From Perognathus longimembris pacificus (Eukaryota > Chordata > Mammalia > Rodentia > Heteromyidae), in the NCBI RefSeq assembly GCF_023159225.1, contig NC_063166.1, positions 41,402,149 to 41,466,148 of the forward strand: a DNA stretch of 64,000 nt, read 5' to 3'. A program made the position numbers and the translations under genes. The notes below the pieces were generated by a model, which searched no databases, was not told the origin of the DNA, and saw only the letters and a list, made by a program, of their open reading frames with translations. Shown in pieces: positions 31,849 through 43,469 of this stretch (positions are counted from its first letter, which is position 1; each line of letters begins with the position of its first letter).

Positions 31849-32070
31849 TGGGTACTGGTGGTTCACACCTATAACTCTAGATACTCAGAAGGCTGAGATA
31901 TAAGGACCACTGTTCAGTGCCATACCAGGATGAAAATTCTGTGAAACTTATCTTTAATTAAACAGCAAAAACCCAGCAGTGGACATATGTATCAAGTGGT
32001 GGAGCACCAGCCTTGAGCAAAAAAAGCCAAGTGAGGTTATAAGGCTGAGTGCAAGGCTCAGTACTGGCAC
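31849..32070 (+). mobile_element. B1-ID composite SINE
   Basis: 'ggtggttcacacctataact' left end, 'gcaccagccttgagcaaaaa' right module, ends 'agtactggca'. A (GA)n tail follows. Confidence 0.9.
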
Positions 32071-32102
32071 TAGAGAGAGAGAATGAGAGAGAGAGAGAGA
32101 GA
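32071..32102. repeat. (GA)n SINE-tail microsatellite
   Basis: GA repeats with one interruption directly after the SINE. Confidence 0.93.
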
Positions 32103-32388
32103 TCGATCATTTTTATTTGATTAAGAAATGTTAATGTAAATATATGTGTTGATTAGAAATATTAAATAACAGCTTCAGACCTTGAATGGATCATGCAAGT
32201 TATATCAGCTGTACCTACTACATCATCATCTGTGAGACCACATTCAAGGAGTTTTATTGCCCAAGCAGACCCCAGTTAGCTACATCCCTCTGTCAGAAAA
32301 TGGTACTATGATTCTGTCACTCAGTGGTATTTGTTGAGGTAGTTGGAAGGGTGGAGAGCTACAACTCCATAGACTATCTTCTATATGA

Positions 32389-32390
<2 letters not shown>

Positions 32391-32439
<49 letters not shown>
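32391..32439. repeat. (GT)n microsatellite
   Basis: About 24 units. No SINE abuts either side. Confidence 0.98.
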
Positions 32440-32440
<1 letters not shown>

Positions 32441-32688
32441 ATGCTGCCTTTCTAGTAAATGGACAAATGTTTGATACAACCAAGTCTTATATACTTGCTG
32501 GCCTCTTCAACATGCCACTTAATAAAGAGTATGTGTGCAAAGGAATTCACAACCATTTTCCACTGTGACTATTCAAAAATAAATGTATTTACCAAAATGG
32601 ACTAATAATTGTGACTAGCCACACAAGTGTGAATCCACTTGTAGCAAGACCCTTCCTGTATGCATTCAAATACACTTTTCCTGTGCCC

Positions 32689-32741
32689 TCCATACACACA
32701 TCTCTCCATACACACTATCTCTCCATACACACATCTCTGAC
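32689..32741. repeat. short tandem repeat, about 17-19 bp unit, 3 copies
   Basis: 'ccatacacacatctct' repeats three times with small length changes. Confidence 0.85.
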
Positions 32742-32999
32742 ATCATTGTACTCTGTTCACTTCTGCTTGTTCTCTCCACAATGGTGAGTCTTTTGAAGAT
32801 ACACAATGATCTGCTCAGCTGATTCATGTGTGCATATGTTTTAGGTGCTTTTTTGTAAATATAGACAGACTTCTAAAATTATTGTACCTGTGAGATTTTA
32901 CTAGCTCAAACTGTAACCAACAGATATTTATCATATTGGTAAATATTAATAGGTCAAATATACTGGAAATCAAATATACTGGAAAAGTAAAACATGTAC

Positions 33000-33820
33000 A
33001 TCAGATCCTTCATTGATATGGTCTTGAAGAACAAGTCCTTAGGCACAGAAAAGTAAATTGAGAAATATTTATTGAAAAGAATTAAGCAGAGCTCTTGTTC
33101 GACAGGAGATGTCCCAAAGGAAGGCACTCCCTGGGAGATGTTGGGCAGAGGTTAGTAAGGTTTCTGGGAGAGCTATGTGACTCTTAAGATTATTGGTCAG
33201 CCTGTGGGCACAATCAGAGATTTAATAGAGCCTACACAAGCTCTTCACATGTAGTTTAGCACTTCTGACTGGGTGCTTATTCATGCCCATACATTTGGAT
33301 ACCAACCACTTTGCTGTCCATGTGCAAGTCTTCTAGGAGTAGTGGGCTACTGTGTGATGTACAAGGGCCTGCATGTGATGGCTCAAGGCCATGCTGATGT
33401 GCTGTCTAGAGACCTGCATACAAGACTGCTCAAGGTCATGGTGAAGGATGCAGAAGCTCTATAGGAGAGAAACTCTGCCTCATTTCCCTACTCGGGCTCT
33501 TTATCTACACTCAAATCCATATAAATTGTTTCAAAGCTTTTAGTCTTTCCCATGGTCTCCCACTGCCATGACTGGAAAATATTCCCTAGAGGTCATCCTG
33601 CTCACAGGAGGGTAAGCTCTGTCCTCCTCTGAACAGTCCTTGGAAACTCACAGCCCTGAAATCCACAGCCACTGAGAACTATGGTCCCATCACCATTCAG
33701 AGCTATGGTCACATAACTCGCTGCTTTCTTACATTGGATTCATATTCTTCATATTCTCACCACCAACACCAAGCTATTTCTTAATATTCATCCCGCTACC
33801 AATATGTTAACTTACAAAAA
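33000..33820 (-). other. unassigned; possible decayed LTR
   Basis: On the minus strand an AATAAA (complement of about 33066-33071) lies near one end, and GC content is higher than in the flanks. Short internal echoes occur ('gctcaaggccatg' and 'gctcaaggtcatg'). No ends or TSD are visible, so the LTR idea is weak. Confidence 0.2.
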
Positions 33821-33845
33821 ACCTCATTTATGACTACTACTACTA

Positions 33846-34046
33846 TGCTGGTGCCAGGTCTTTTGCTTGGCTTTTTTGCTGAAGTTTGGTGCTCTACCAC
33901 TTAAACCACACATTACTTCCACTTTTTGCTGGTTAATTAGAAATAAGAAGTTCTTGGATTTTTCCATCCTGGCTGGCTTTGAGCCATAACACTCAGCCTC
34001 CTGAGGAGCTAAGGATTACTGACTTGAGCTACTGGCATGTGGTCAC
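33846..34046 (-). mobile_element. B1-ID composite SINE
   Basis: 'ggtgctctaccacttaaacc', 'gctggttaattagaaataag' and 'gcctcctgaggagctaagga' in antisense. Confidence 0.85.
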
Positions 34047-34049
34047 TAT

Positions 34050-34765
34050 GCTTATTTTAAGGCTTTGGTGCATGGAAGAGGTCAGGTTATCAGGTATAAC
34101 TCTTCTTGCACAAAGCCATGTATGTTTCCTGAGTTGAGAAATCAGGGCCTCCAGTTTTCACAGTTGTTAGAGCCTGTTGTTAAGACTCAAAAGTTTATTT
34201 TTCAGAATGTTAGAAAAGAAACTCACAAATACACAAACAGATGTGAATATACACCAAAGTTTTTCTCTGGATCATTAAAGAGAGCACTGGCAGCACAATG
34301 AAGCTACTTCAAAGCTCTCAGCCAAAAGGATAGTAAAGCCAGTTAAGATAAAATGAATGCAGATTCACATATTTCTCAAAAGTGAAAACAAATGCAGTTA
34401 TTGAAAGAAAAAACCCACACAAATGTTCAAGTCATATTTGTAAATGAAATAGAAAACCAGTTAATGTCCTGCAGCAGAACACAACATCTGTTACCTGATG
34501 GAATAGAAAAAAATCATTTTCATTGCTAACAGATAAAGTTTCTTTTGCATATCTACAAGATATAAATAATTTGCTTCCATTTGCTAAAATTAGTATCTTT
34601 ACAGAATTGCAATTTATCAAGTTTCTTTGACTACATGTTCTAATTAATAGCAATAGTGATGTATGTTTCTCTAGAGAATCAAGTTGTTTGAGTGTAAAGC
34701 CCATGTCATGGCAATGACATAAAAAACACAAAACACTATGCTTTTGGCTTAATGTCCTTCCTTTG
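34050..34765. other. unassigned AT-rich sequence
   Basis: A 132-codon minus frame (34432-34830) partly overlaps SINE sequence and has no recognisable domain. Confidence 0.35.
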
Positions 34766-34769
34766 GAAA

Positions 34770-34906
34770 TTTTTGTGTTGGTATTGGAAGTTGAACTCAG
34801 GGCCTCATGCTCTTGCTTGGCTTTATTCAACCAAGAACTATGTTCTACTACTTGAGCAAAGCCTCCATTTCTGGCTTTAGTGGTTAATTGGAGATAAGAG
34901 CTTCAT
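34770..34906 (-). mobile_element. B1-ID composite SINE, cut off
   Basis: The antisense ID-like half and linker ('ggttaattggagataagagc') stop abruptly at 'cttcatgga', where L1 sequence begins. The missing B1 half does not resume after the L1. Confidence 0.75.
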
Positions 34907-34908
34907 GG

Positions 34909-36363
34909 AGCACTAGAATGAATTCCAAATGGATGAAAGACCTCAAAGTAAGAGCAGATAACCTAAAAACATTACAAGAAGGTATAGGGGATACACTAGG
35001 GCTCCTTGGCACAGGTCAACACTTTCTAAATAAAGACTTCAGAAACACAACAAATCAAAGAAAGTCTGGATAAATGGGATTGCATTAAACAGTGAGAGCT
35101 TCCACTTGGCAAAGGACAGAGCTATCAAGATAAATAGAAATCCCACAGATTGGGAGATCTTCATTGCCATTCAACAGACTAGGGCCTCGTATCAAAAATA
35201 TACCTAGAGCTCAAAACATTAACGCCCCCCAATAAAAAAATCTTTCAAGAAACAACCACCCCATTACTAAGTAGGCTGAAGTATTAGAAAAGAGACTTCT
35301 CTAGAGATGAAATAAGAGTAGCCAATAGGCACATGAAGAAATGTTCTACATTTCTGACCATAAAAGAAATACAAATCAAAATCACCTTGAGATTACATCA
35401 ATCCCTGGTTAAAATGGCCATTATCAAGAAAACAAATAGTAGTAGATGCTGGGAGGGATGTGGACAAAGGGGAATGCAAATATACTGTTGGTGGGAAGGG
35501 AAACTGGTTCAGCCACTCTGGAAAGCAGTATGGAGATTCCTAAAAAGGCTAAACATAGAACTACCCTGAGATCCAGCAACCCCACTCCTGGGCATTTACC
35601 CAAATGATCACAAACAAGGCCATAGTAAAGCTAGCAACACAACTATGCTCACTGCAGCATTATTTACCATAGCTAAGATATGGAACCAACTTAGATGTCC
35701 CTTAGTAGATGAATGGATCAAGAAAATGTAGTTATATGCACAATGGAATTCTATGCTTCCATCAGAAAGAATGGCACCATCCCATTCATTATGAGATGAA
35801 AAGACTTGGGAAAAATCATTTTAAAATCATAAGTGAAGTAAGCCAGACCCAAAGAAATATAGGGTTCATGTTTTCCCTTACTTGTAATAATAAGTATATG
35901 TCTAGGATAGTCTTAGCAGAGGATCACAATAGCTCAATAGCTATGTACATATGATCACATAAGATGATGTGAGGGGAAATGAACTCCAAGATATGGAAAC
36001 AAGTGGCTTATTATTGTTGTTGTTATTTTAATGCAGTATATGAAATAATTTCTTTTTTTTGTTTATCTTACCTATGAGTTAGCCCTTGTCACTGTATTTA
36101 ATTTTAGTACCCTGGCTATCATGTATTTGTTTGTCTGAATTAGGGAAGGGAAGGGAAACATCAAAATGGTGAAACAAAGGGTAAAAGAAGAACCAATGCA
36201 ACAGCAGTACTTACAAGACAATATGTTGTACAACTGTGGGGGTAGGGGAAGAGGGAAGGTGGAGGAAAAATGAGGGAGAAGGTATCAAGTTTGACAAGAA
36301 ATGTACTCATTACCTTTTGTATATAATGGCAAACCCTCTGTACATCACCTGACAATAAAAAAA
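34909..36363 (+). pseudogene. L1, 5'-truncated, old (ORF2 C-terminus and 3' UTR)
   Basis: Starts at 'aatgaattccaaatggatga' (the KINSKWIKD region of ORF2) and keeps block order through 'RCWEGCGQRG' (near 35450), the DEWIK-like block (near 35710), the 3' UTR G-rich tract (36237-36272) and AATAAA at 36354. Frames are broken by several stops and indels, so it is older than the element at 8.3 kb. Confidence 0.9.
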
Positions 36364-36365
36364 TT

Positions 36366-37035
36366 AAGAATTTCTATCACTTCCTAAAGTCAACACTTAC
36401 TCATTATAGAGTTTTTCCCTTGCTATTGAACACAATAGATTTCTGAATCTTTATATTATTCAGTGTTTGCACATTTTACAATGTTCACTTTTGAGAACTT
36501 TCCTAGTATTTTGTGTTACTAGTTTGTCCTATTCTCTACTTTTCTTTGGCTAAATAGTTTATTTCCCTTTTGTAAGCAACTTCCTTTTAAACATTTCTGT
36601 TATTTGGTGTTCTGACTTATGTATATTATATATATTTTCTGACTATGTATATATACATATTATATATATCCTTCTTATATGATTTATCCATACCATTATA
36701 TATAAATAGCTCTCAATGTTATATCTTATGAAAAAAATTTCTTTATAGATCTACAGAGACAAATATTGATTGGATATATTTCCATTGTTTACTAGACATA
36801 TGGCAAACTTAGTGATTTACAATAAGTGAAAAAGAAGAATTTTTTCAGTTTTTTAATATAAAGATATAATCAGTACCTTTTCTGCTGAGACTGACTCTTT
36901 TAGTCCAACATTATGTCCCATTTTTTTTCACGTTGCTTTCTGCATACATATGTGTGCAGATCATGATGAAAGTTTGGGAGATGGTTGTTGTTTTTTGTTG
37001 GTTTTGTTATTGATATTTTTAACAACAAAAATAAC
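36366..37035. other. AT-rich unassigned sequence
   Basis: Dense TATATA words at 36625-36710. No gene seen. Confidence 0.4.
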
Positions 37036-37039
37036 CTGA

Positions 37040-37258
37040 GCTGAAAAACAGTGGCTTACACCTTAGTCCTAGCTACTTAGAAGGCTGAAATCTAAGGATT
37101 GAAGTTTGAAGCCAGCCTGGGCAGGAAAGTCTGTGCGACTATTATCTCCCAATTAAACAGCAAAAAGACAGAAGTGGAGCTTGGGATCAAGTGGTAGAGT
37201 TCTAGCTTAGAGAAAATAAGCTAAGGGACAGGGTCTAGCCTTGAGTTCAAGCCACAGA
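37040..37258 (+). mobile_element. B1-ID composite SINE
   Basis: 'agtggcttacaccttagtcc' left end and 'gccttgagttcaagccacag' near the 3' end. The polypurine array follows as its tail. Confidence 0.85.
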
Positions 37259-37288
37259 ATATGTACAGTAAAAAGATAAATGAAAAGA

Positions 37289-37465
37289 GAGGAGATGGGA
37301 AGGGAAGGGAGAAGAGAAGAGAAGAGAAGAGAAGAGAAGAGAAGAGAAGAGAAGAGAAGAGAAGAGAAGAAAGAGAAGAAGAAGGAAGAAGGAAGGAAGG
37401 AAGGAAGGAAGGAAGGAAGGAAGGAAGGAAGGAAGGAAGGAAGGAAGAAAGGAAAGGAAGAAGAG
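37289..37465. repeat. (GAAGA)n/(GGAA)n polypurine array
   Basis: GAAGA pentamers from about 37310 to 37370 change to GGAA tetramers at 37388-37446. It is pure purine on the plus strand. A plus-strand SINE lies on its left and a minus-strand SINE fragment on its right. Confidence 0.95.
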
Positions 37466-37466
37466 A

Positions 37467-37533
37467 AAAAGTCCTCAGATCTCAGCTTCTTAAGTAGCTA
37501 GGAATTCAGGCATGAGCCACTAGCTCCCAGTTA
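37467..37533 (-). mobile_element. B1-ID composite SINE fragment
   Basis: Antisense 'cagatctcagcttcttaagt' and 'attcaggcatgagccactag'. Confidence 0.7.
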
Positions 37534-37654
37534 TTTGCTTATTTAAGAAAGTCAAATATGCAAAATATTCTAGAAAATTTCAGGGAAACAAGCCATGTTA
37601 ACATCCCTGTAATTCAGAGCTTAACTCTAGATATTGGTTGTGTTTATTTACTTA

Positions 37655-37810
37655 TTGAAGATAAGATCTTGTTATGTAGCCCAGACTTGCCTTGAATATT
37701 TATGATCCTCCTGCCTCAGTCTTGTAAGTGCTGAGACTGCAGGCATACACTATGATGTTGGGCTCAAACCTCTCAGTCCTCTAGATCTCAGCCTCCTGAG
37801 CAGCTAGGAT
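37655..37810 (-). mobile_element. B1-like SINE plus a composite-SINE end
   Basis: 'cttgttatgtagcccagact' and 'atcctcctgcctcagtcttg' are the complement of a B1 monomer. 'tctcagcctcctgagcagct' (37786) is the start of a second, composite copy. Confidence 0.75.
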
Positions 37811-38324
37811 GGAGTCACCTGGGTCCAGTGAGGACTTTCCTTTCTCAGGTGAAGGTCAGAAAGTTCTTTGTGGATTTTATGTCCATCTTTAGGAAGGTGT
37901 TCCAAAGGAGGACAGACATGTCTTCCTACTCCTAGTTATTTTTTCAAATGTCAACATACCATATTTTGGGGGAATTATCACCTGAACCCTACCACAAGAG
38001 TTATTCTTCCCCAGATCAAATGACACATGCTCACAGCTCCACTTCTAGAGATCCATCACTTTCTCCTGGTTCTCTGTTTTGGTTCTAGATTCATGTGGAA
38101 GTGGCGCAGCCAGATTTTGTAACAGTATTTTGTATCCCACAACCATTGGTTAAGCTCACATCACTTCTGAGAATTATCTTTACCTCTCAGATGCAATTTT
38201 TTGTTCACTGTGTTTGTTTCAAAACTCTATCTTATTTTTTTCTAGTTTTTCTTTCTCAATAGTTAATTCTGCCCTGTGGCTTTTTATAGACAATGAGAGA
38301 AAATATGAAGTTCTGGCTCTTAAC

Positions 38325-38325
<1 letters not shown>
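37811..38325. other. unassigned sequence
   Basis: Nothing recognised. Confidence 0.35.

Positions 38326-38326
<1 letters not shown>

Positions 38327-38361
<35 letters not shown>
38327..38361. repeat. (TA)n microsatellite
   Basis: About 17 TA units followed by CACACATATG. Confidence 0.95.
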
Positions 38362-38369
<8 letters not shown>

Positions 38370-39320
38370 GTATATATTTCCCCTAAAATCACTAATTTAG
38401 TCCCCAAATTAAAGCTAATATTTGTCAGCTAATACCCCTGCTTCATTATCTTAGGCAATTCAAGCTGTAAACTTACATGGATTCTAAATAATAAAAAGTA
38501 TTTTCTAATTCACAGTAATTACATTAAACCTTGTAAAACTGCCAGATTTTCAGTAAAATATGTCTGAGCTGTTAGAACAAAAAGAGGAAGTTTCTGATGG
38601 CACAATCTAACAGTTTTCACATGCTGCCATCTGTTATTTACCATAGCACAGCAATTATTTTGGAAGCCAGTGAAAAGACTACTTGTAGAACATAAGATGA
38701 AGGATGGAGAAAGCGAGCTCTCAGGGAATTTCCTGGTGCTCCTCACCCAGCTTCATGCCCTTGACAGCCATGAACAAGAAAGCTTAATGACTTTTGTGTT
38801 CCACATCTCAATATACTTGACTATTCCTTGATCAAAGTCTATAGTCCTATTAATTATGCACCTACAAGAAAACAGCCTCTCAGAATTTGGACAGATTTTG
38901 TATGTTTACAGAGACATTTAAAGATGAGGTATTTTCCCCTTTCCCATCTTCTTCAAAGGTCCTCCCCCACACAACTGTGTCAGCTTCTGATGCTTCCTTA
39001 GCAAGAGTTTGTCTGAACACTTGCCATATTTTGTTTCTCTAAAAGCCCAGGGCCTTCTTGTGGCTGCTTTCATCTGCCCAGAAGTCAAATCCTACCTGCC
39101 CACTCCTTTTCTACAGGTTTTGATCTGAGCATACCCTTGCTTAGGATCATCTGCCCAGCCCTTCCTACATCATTTTCTCTTTTCTCAGAATGAAAATAAG
39201 TATCTTTTCCTGCATTGAAAGCAAAAGAAAAAACTCATACCCATGTTTTGTCTCTCTTTTTTTCTCTCTGACTTTCTCTGTTTCTACCTTGCTCTCTCCC
39301 TTCTTCTGCTTCTCATTCGC
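38362..39320. other. unassigned sequence
   Basis: Nothing recognised. Confidence 0.35.
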
Positions 39321-39322
39321 TG

Positions 39323-39324
<2 letters not shown>

Positions 39325-39366
<42 letters not shown>
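39325..39366. repeat. (GT)n microsatellite
   Basis: About 21 units. A minus-strand SINE relic ('aggcaggtatagtaccactt', 39420-39448) lies just to its right. Confidence 0.97.
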
Positions 39367-39368
<2 letters not shown>

Positions 39369-39485
39369 TTCTATCTTATTTTTGGTAGTATGTATGAAGT
39401 CAAGACTTCATACTTGTTAGGCAGGTATAGTACCACTTGAACCATGTCCCCATCTCTTTTTGCTTCAGGTTATTTTTCAGTTAGG

Positions 39486-39585
39486 GTCTCTCTGTCTCTG
39501 TCTCTGTCTCTCTCTGTCTCTGTCTCTCTGTCTGTCTCTCTCTGTCTCTGTCTCTCTCTCTCTCTCTTTGTCTCTCTCTCTCTGT
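39486..39585. repeat. (TCTG)n/(TC)n imperfect array
   Basis: Pyrimidine-rich TCTCTG/TCTGTC repeats. Frames across it are artefacts. Confidence 0.93.
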
Positions 39586-39589
39586 GTTG

Positions 39590-41055
39590 TTTTTCTTTTT
39601 TTGCTTAAGACTTGCCTTGGACTAATCAACCTATCTATGACTCCCAGATACCGGCACAACTTATTAAGATAGTAATCTTGTTAACTTTTTAAACAAGGCT
39701 GATCTTAAACCTTGATGCATGTGACTCCACATGCAACTCTTATTTTTTTATCAATTATAAGATTAAATACTAAATGTTTCATTTAAAGATTGATCATACC
39801 ATTTCTTAAATAGGTTTATTCCAGTTACTAATTTTTATGAACACATATTTAGTTGAGCCATTTAAAAATGTTGTTTTTATAGCCTTCACTAAAAGGTCAA
39901 AGATCATGAATTTAATCTGACTCAGAAAAAGATACTATATAGAAAGAAATACTGAAAAATGAGAAATCCAGAAACCAAATCAATGCAGGATCCTGAACGT
40001 GGAGATTTTGTGGTAGCTGTGTCTAAAAGTGTCAGACTTCAGGTGAAGAGGCAACCAATGTCTACCCTGATGCAGAGGCTGGGACCCGTTGAGTCCCACA
40101 GAGGGAGATCAGCTGAGAAGGACTTACTTGTGTTTAAAAGGATGGATAGAATGACTGACTGTGTTTTAACTTGATTAATTGGAGTTAAGTTTGAGCTATA
40201 ATGATTAACACCAAATGGAAGGCTCTCGTATCAAAGCCAGAAGAGGATGGTCCATTGACTATTTTTGGAAATAATGTTTTCTTGGAATACTGTCATACCC
40301 ATTAGTTTGTTTATCTTCTGTGACTATCTTTATACTAGAGTGGTTGAGTAATTAAAATAGAAATTGTTTTATCCCCAAAGTCTAAAATACTCTTTACAGA
40401 AAAAGTTTGCCAGACTGTTCTAAAGGGAACTACTCACTTTTAGTCAATCTAGCACTATTAAAAAAATCTGTCTACACTTTGTAACCAGAAAGAAAATGAG
40501 GATTTTGTAGTATGTTCTATGCTAGCTAGGATAAGCTGATCTTTTGTCCAGAATACTTCAGTTGTAGTTCTTAATTATTCATATTCCTGGAAAATGTTAA
40601 ACTCTGTGCAGAACAGATTACCCCAGTCTATATAACAGGCAGGCAAAGTTGGAAGAGGAACAAGCCAGGAACTACAGACAAAATAAATCAGGACCACACT
40701 GGTAAGTAAGATCTAGCAAGGGTGTTTTGGAGAGCCTCCATGGTTAAGAGTAGCTATCCCACCTATAACAGCTATGAGGTACAGAAAAACCAGAGCTCAG
40801 GTGAGGCTTCCCTAGACCCACGAGCTTATGCATCAATGTATGCCACACCCACAGCATTTTATAAGGAATGAGTTGTTTTACAAGGTTCTCTAAGCCAAAA
40901 ACCAAAAGCCTGAGATCAGTCTCAGAATTCTAGGATGCTGTTGTGACTTTTTATAAAACAAAGAATATATATTACATCTAAATGTAATCTATGCACAGAT
41001 ATAAAATTACCATCAATAGTGCAGACACAAATCAAGTGAAGCACACAATGTTCAA
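39590..41055. other. unassigned sequence
   Basis: A 71-codon plus frame at 39959-40174 has no recognisable domain. No repeat family identified. Confidence 0.35.
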
Positions 41056-41057
41056 AG

Positions 41058-41072
41058 AATAAGTATAGAATA
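41058..41072 (+). repeat. TSD of ID-dimer SINE, left
   Basis: 'aataagtatagaata' is repeated exactly at 41280-41294. Confidence 0.92.
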
Positions 41073-41279
41073 GGGCTGGGGATATAGCCTAGTGGCAAGA
41101 GTGCCTGCCTCGGATACACGAGGCCCTAGGTTCGATTCCCCAGCACCACATATACAGAAAACGGCCAGAAGCGGCGCTGTGGCTCAAGTGGCAGAGGGCT
41201 AGCCTTGAGCGGGAAGAAGCCAGGGACAGTGCTCAGGCCCTGAGTCCAAGGCCCAGGACTGGCCAAAAAAATAAAAAAA
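41073..41279 (+). mobile_element. young dimeric ID-derived SINE
   Basis: Nearly identical to 7166-7378 ('gggctggggatatagcctag' to 'aggactggcc'). The A-rich tail has one T. Confidence 0.94.
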
Positions 41280-41294
41280 AATAAGTATAGAATA
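41280..41294 (+). repeat. TSD of ID-dimer SINE, right
   Basis: Perfect copy of 41058-41072. Confidence 0.92.
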
Positions 41295-41586
41295 GCCTTC
41301 ACTGTAGTCTCTCCTCAGAGACACCTGACTTCTTCAGAACCCACTTTGTTCTTTCACAGCCAGCCACTGGCTGGAATCAGCAACACTTATTTGCTGATCC
41401 CTCCGCTCACTTTCAAGGGCCAGGGAGGTGGGAGTGAGGTAACACAGATGGTGGAAGATTGATTTAGTCATCAGTAACACCAGGGCTTTGCTTGCTGAAC
41501 TGGATAATAATTTTCAAATATTAGAAGAGTATTGACTCTATTTTTGTGAGCTGTCAGCAATTATGGCTACAGGTATGTCACATTCA

Positions 41587-41600
41587 AATTTAGTACATTA
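41587..41600 (+). repeat. TSD of antisense ID-dimer SINE, left
   Basis: 'aatttagtacatta' is repeated at 41810-41823. Confidence 0.92.
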
Positions 41601-41809
41601 TTTTATTTATTTATTTTTGCCAGTCCTGGGGCTTAGACTCAGCGCCTGAGCACTGTCCCTGGCTTTTTTTTGCTCAAGGCTAGCACTCTACCACTTGAGC
41701 CACAGCGCCACTTCTGGCCGTTTTCTGTATATGTGGTGCTGGGGAATTGAACCCAGGGCCTCATGTATAGGAGGCAAGCACTCTTGCCACCAGGCCATAT
41801 CGCAGCCCT
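41601..41809 (-). mobile_element. dimeric ID-derived SINE, antisense
   Basis: Complement of the same dimer, with the tail as ATTT repeats at the left. It differs from the 41.07-kb copy at a few diagnostic sites (for example GGCGGCAAG-type versus GGCAAGAG-type bases in the left unit), so it is from another sublineage or is older. Confidence 0.92.
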
Positions 41810-41823
41810 AATTTAGTACATTA
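41810..41823 (+). repeat. TSD of antisense ID-dimer SINE, right
   Basis: Perfect 14-bp match to 41587-41600. Confidence 0.92.
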
Positions 41824-41824
41824 T

Positions 41825-42945
41825 AAACATCACTTTCTTAAGTTTTTAACAGGGTTTGGTCACTAAGGCCCTTTGTCCAAATTTGTCATTTTTGTAAATA
41901 AACTTTCACCCAAACACAGCTGTGCTCATCATTTACATATTACCTACGTATGACATAATGTTATAGTTAAGTAGTTGTGACTAATAACTCATGACTCCCA
42001 ATTGTAAAAATATTTCCCATCTAGCTATTTACAGAGAATATTTGCCAATGTCTTGTCTAAAAGAACATAATGGAATAAATACAAGATCAGGGCTCATATT
42101 TTTAGTTAAAGAATATAGAGCTTTAATGTTTTGGGAAAGATCTCAGTATACTTGAGAACAGCAAAGGTAAGTTGGCTTTGGTTTGTCTATGCATTGTTTT
42201 AGAATTTTATGGGTGTTAGCCTGGCAGAGGATATTCCTATTTCTCCTAGCTGGTGATTAGAATGTAATTATAAATAGAAAGAGATATTGAAGAGAAACCA
42301 TGCCAGCCATGGAAGGGTACAAATAGTCCTTCAGTCTATAATTTCATTATTTCAGCTTTTGAGCTTCATAGAGTGTGATGCACTGGGCCAACTGCAAGAA
42401 ACTGAGCATGAAAGAATTGCTAAAGAAAACCTCAACTAATAATTCACCTTTTCTCCTCTAAAACACAAAGGGTTTAGATTTTAAGGGCAGCTGCAAATCT
42501 ATTCCAAATTCCACAGTTCTTATTAGGTGTTTATTGAGCTCAGTAAAGGTAAAAATAAAAGATTACAGGAGCAAATGCAGGAGTGTATGAACTGTAGTCA
42601 TAGCAGATGTCTTGATAAGACAAATGAGGTTATGGAAAGAAAATGACTAAGCACTCAAATGCAAAAGGTATGAACAGCTCTGGTTTTTCCCAACATCTCC
42701 CTGCTAAACTAACAGAGCATCTTCTTATGTCCTTACATGACATTTCATTCTTCTTATAAGAATGTCAGTCCTACTGGACTAAGGTCCCATCCTCTGGACA
42801 TCATTTAATCTTAATTACCCTTTTAAAGGACTTGTTGCAAATACAATCATTGGAGGCTAGGGATCCAATACATGAACCATAAATGTAAATACATTTATGA
42901 TTCAGACAATATCACTTTATAGGAACTATAGATGCTCCAGCAACA
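41825..42945. other. unassigned sequence
   Basis: Nothing recognised. Confidence 0.35.
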
Positions 42946-42949
42946 TCAA

Positions 42950-43035
42950 CTCATTGATTAAGACCCATTGTATTCATGAACTGATGTGTTGAATGGTAAA
43001 TCCCTTATACAAAGTACTTAAAGATCATAGAAAAT
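42950..43035 (+). mobile_element. old L1 3'-end fragment
   Basis: 'attcatgaactgatgtgttg' and 'atacaaagtacttaaag' match the ends at 7.1 and 21.75 kb. Confidence 0.45.
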
Positions 43036-43468
43036 GAGCAAACCATTTTAACTTTCTAATACTGATGAATAGCAACTGAGGTACAAGCCATTAGGCACAT
43101 TGCTCCAACCACTGGAGAAATCACTAGATTGATTGAAAAGGTGATGAATAGATTTCCACCCCCAAAATAGAATCATACCTAATTTATTTTTTTAAATTAA
43201 ATTACACAAATGTTGGTGCTGTACTATTTTACTTGAGTTTCATTGACCTAAAACCATTGCATGAAACCAATATTTTTCCTAACAATGGTTAAACTAGCCA
43301 TTCAATAGGATACATTTATTAATGTGTAACGGCTATGTACTAATTTTTATAAATATCACATTTCAGACCCTCAAAGTTAGCTTACATAAAATACTAAGAA
43401 AAAAGGAAAAGTTTTAATGTGTGTGTTCCTAGTCATTTAATACATGCAGGAAGAATAAAAAAAAATTA
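43036..43468. other. unassigned AT-rich sequence
   Basis: Nothing recognised. Confidence 0.35.
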
Positions 43469-43469
43469 T

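Noticed and set aside
33000..33820. Decayed LTR on the minus strand
   Set aside because: Only an AATAAA and composition support it. It has no ends, TSD or promoter elements, so it is listed as unassigned.
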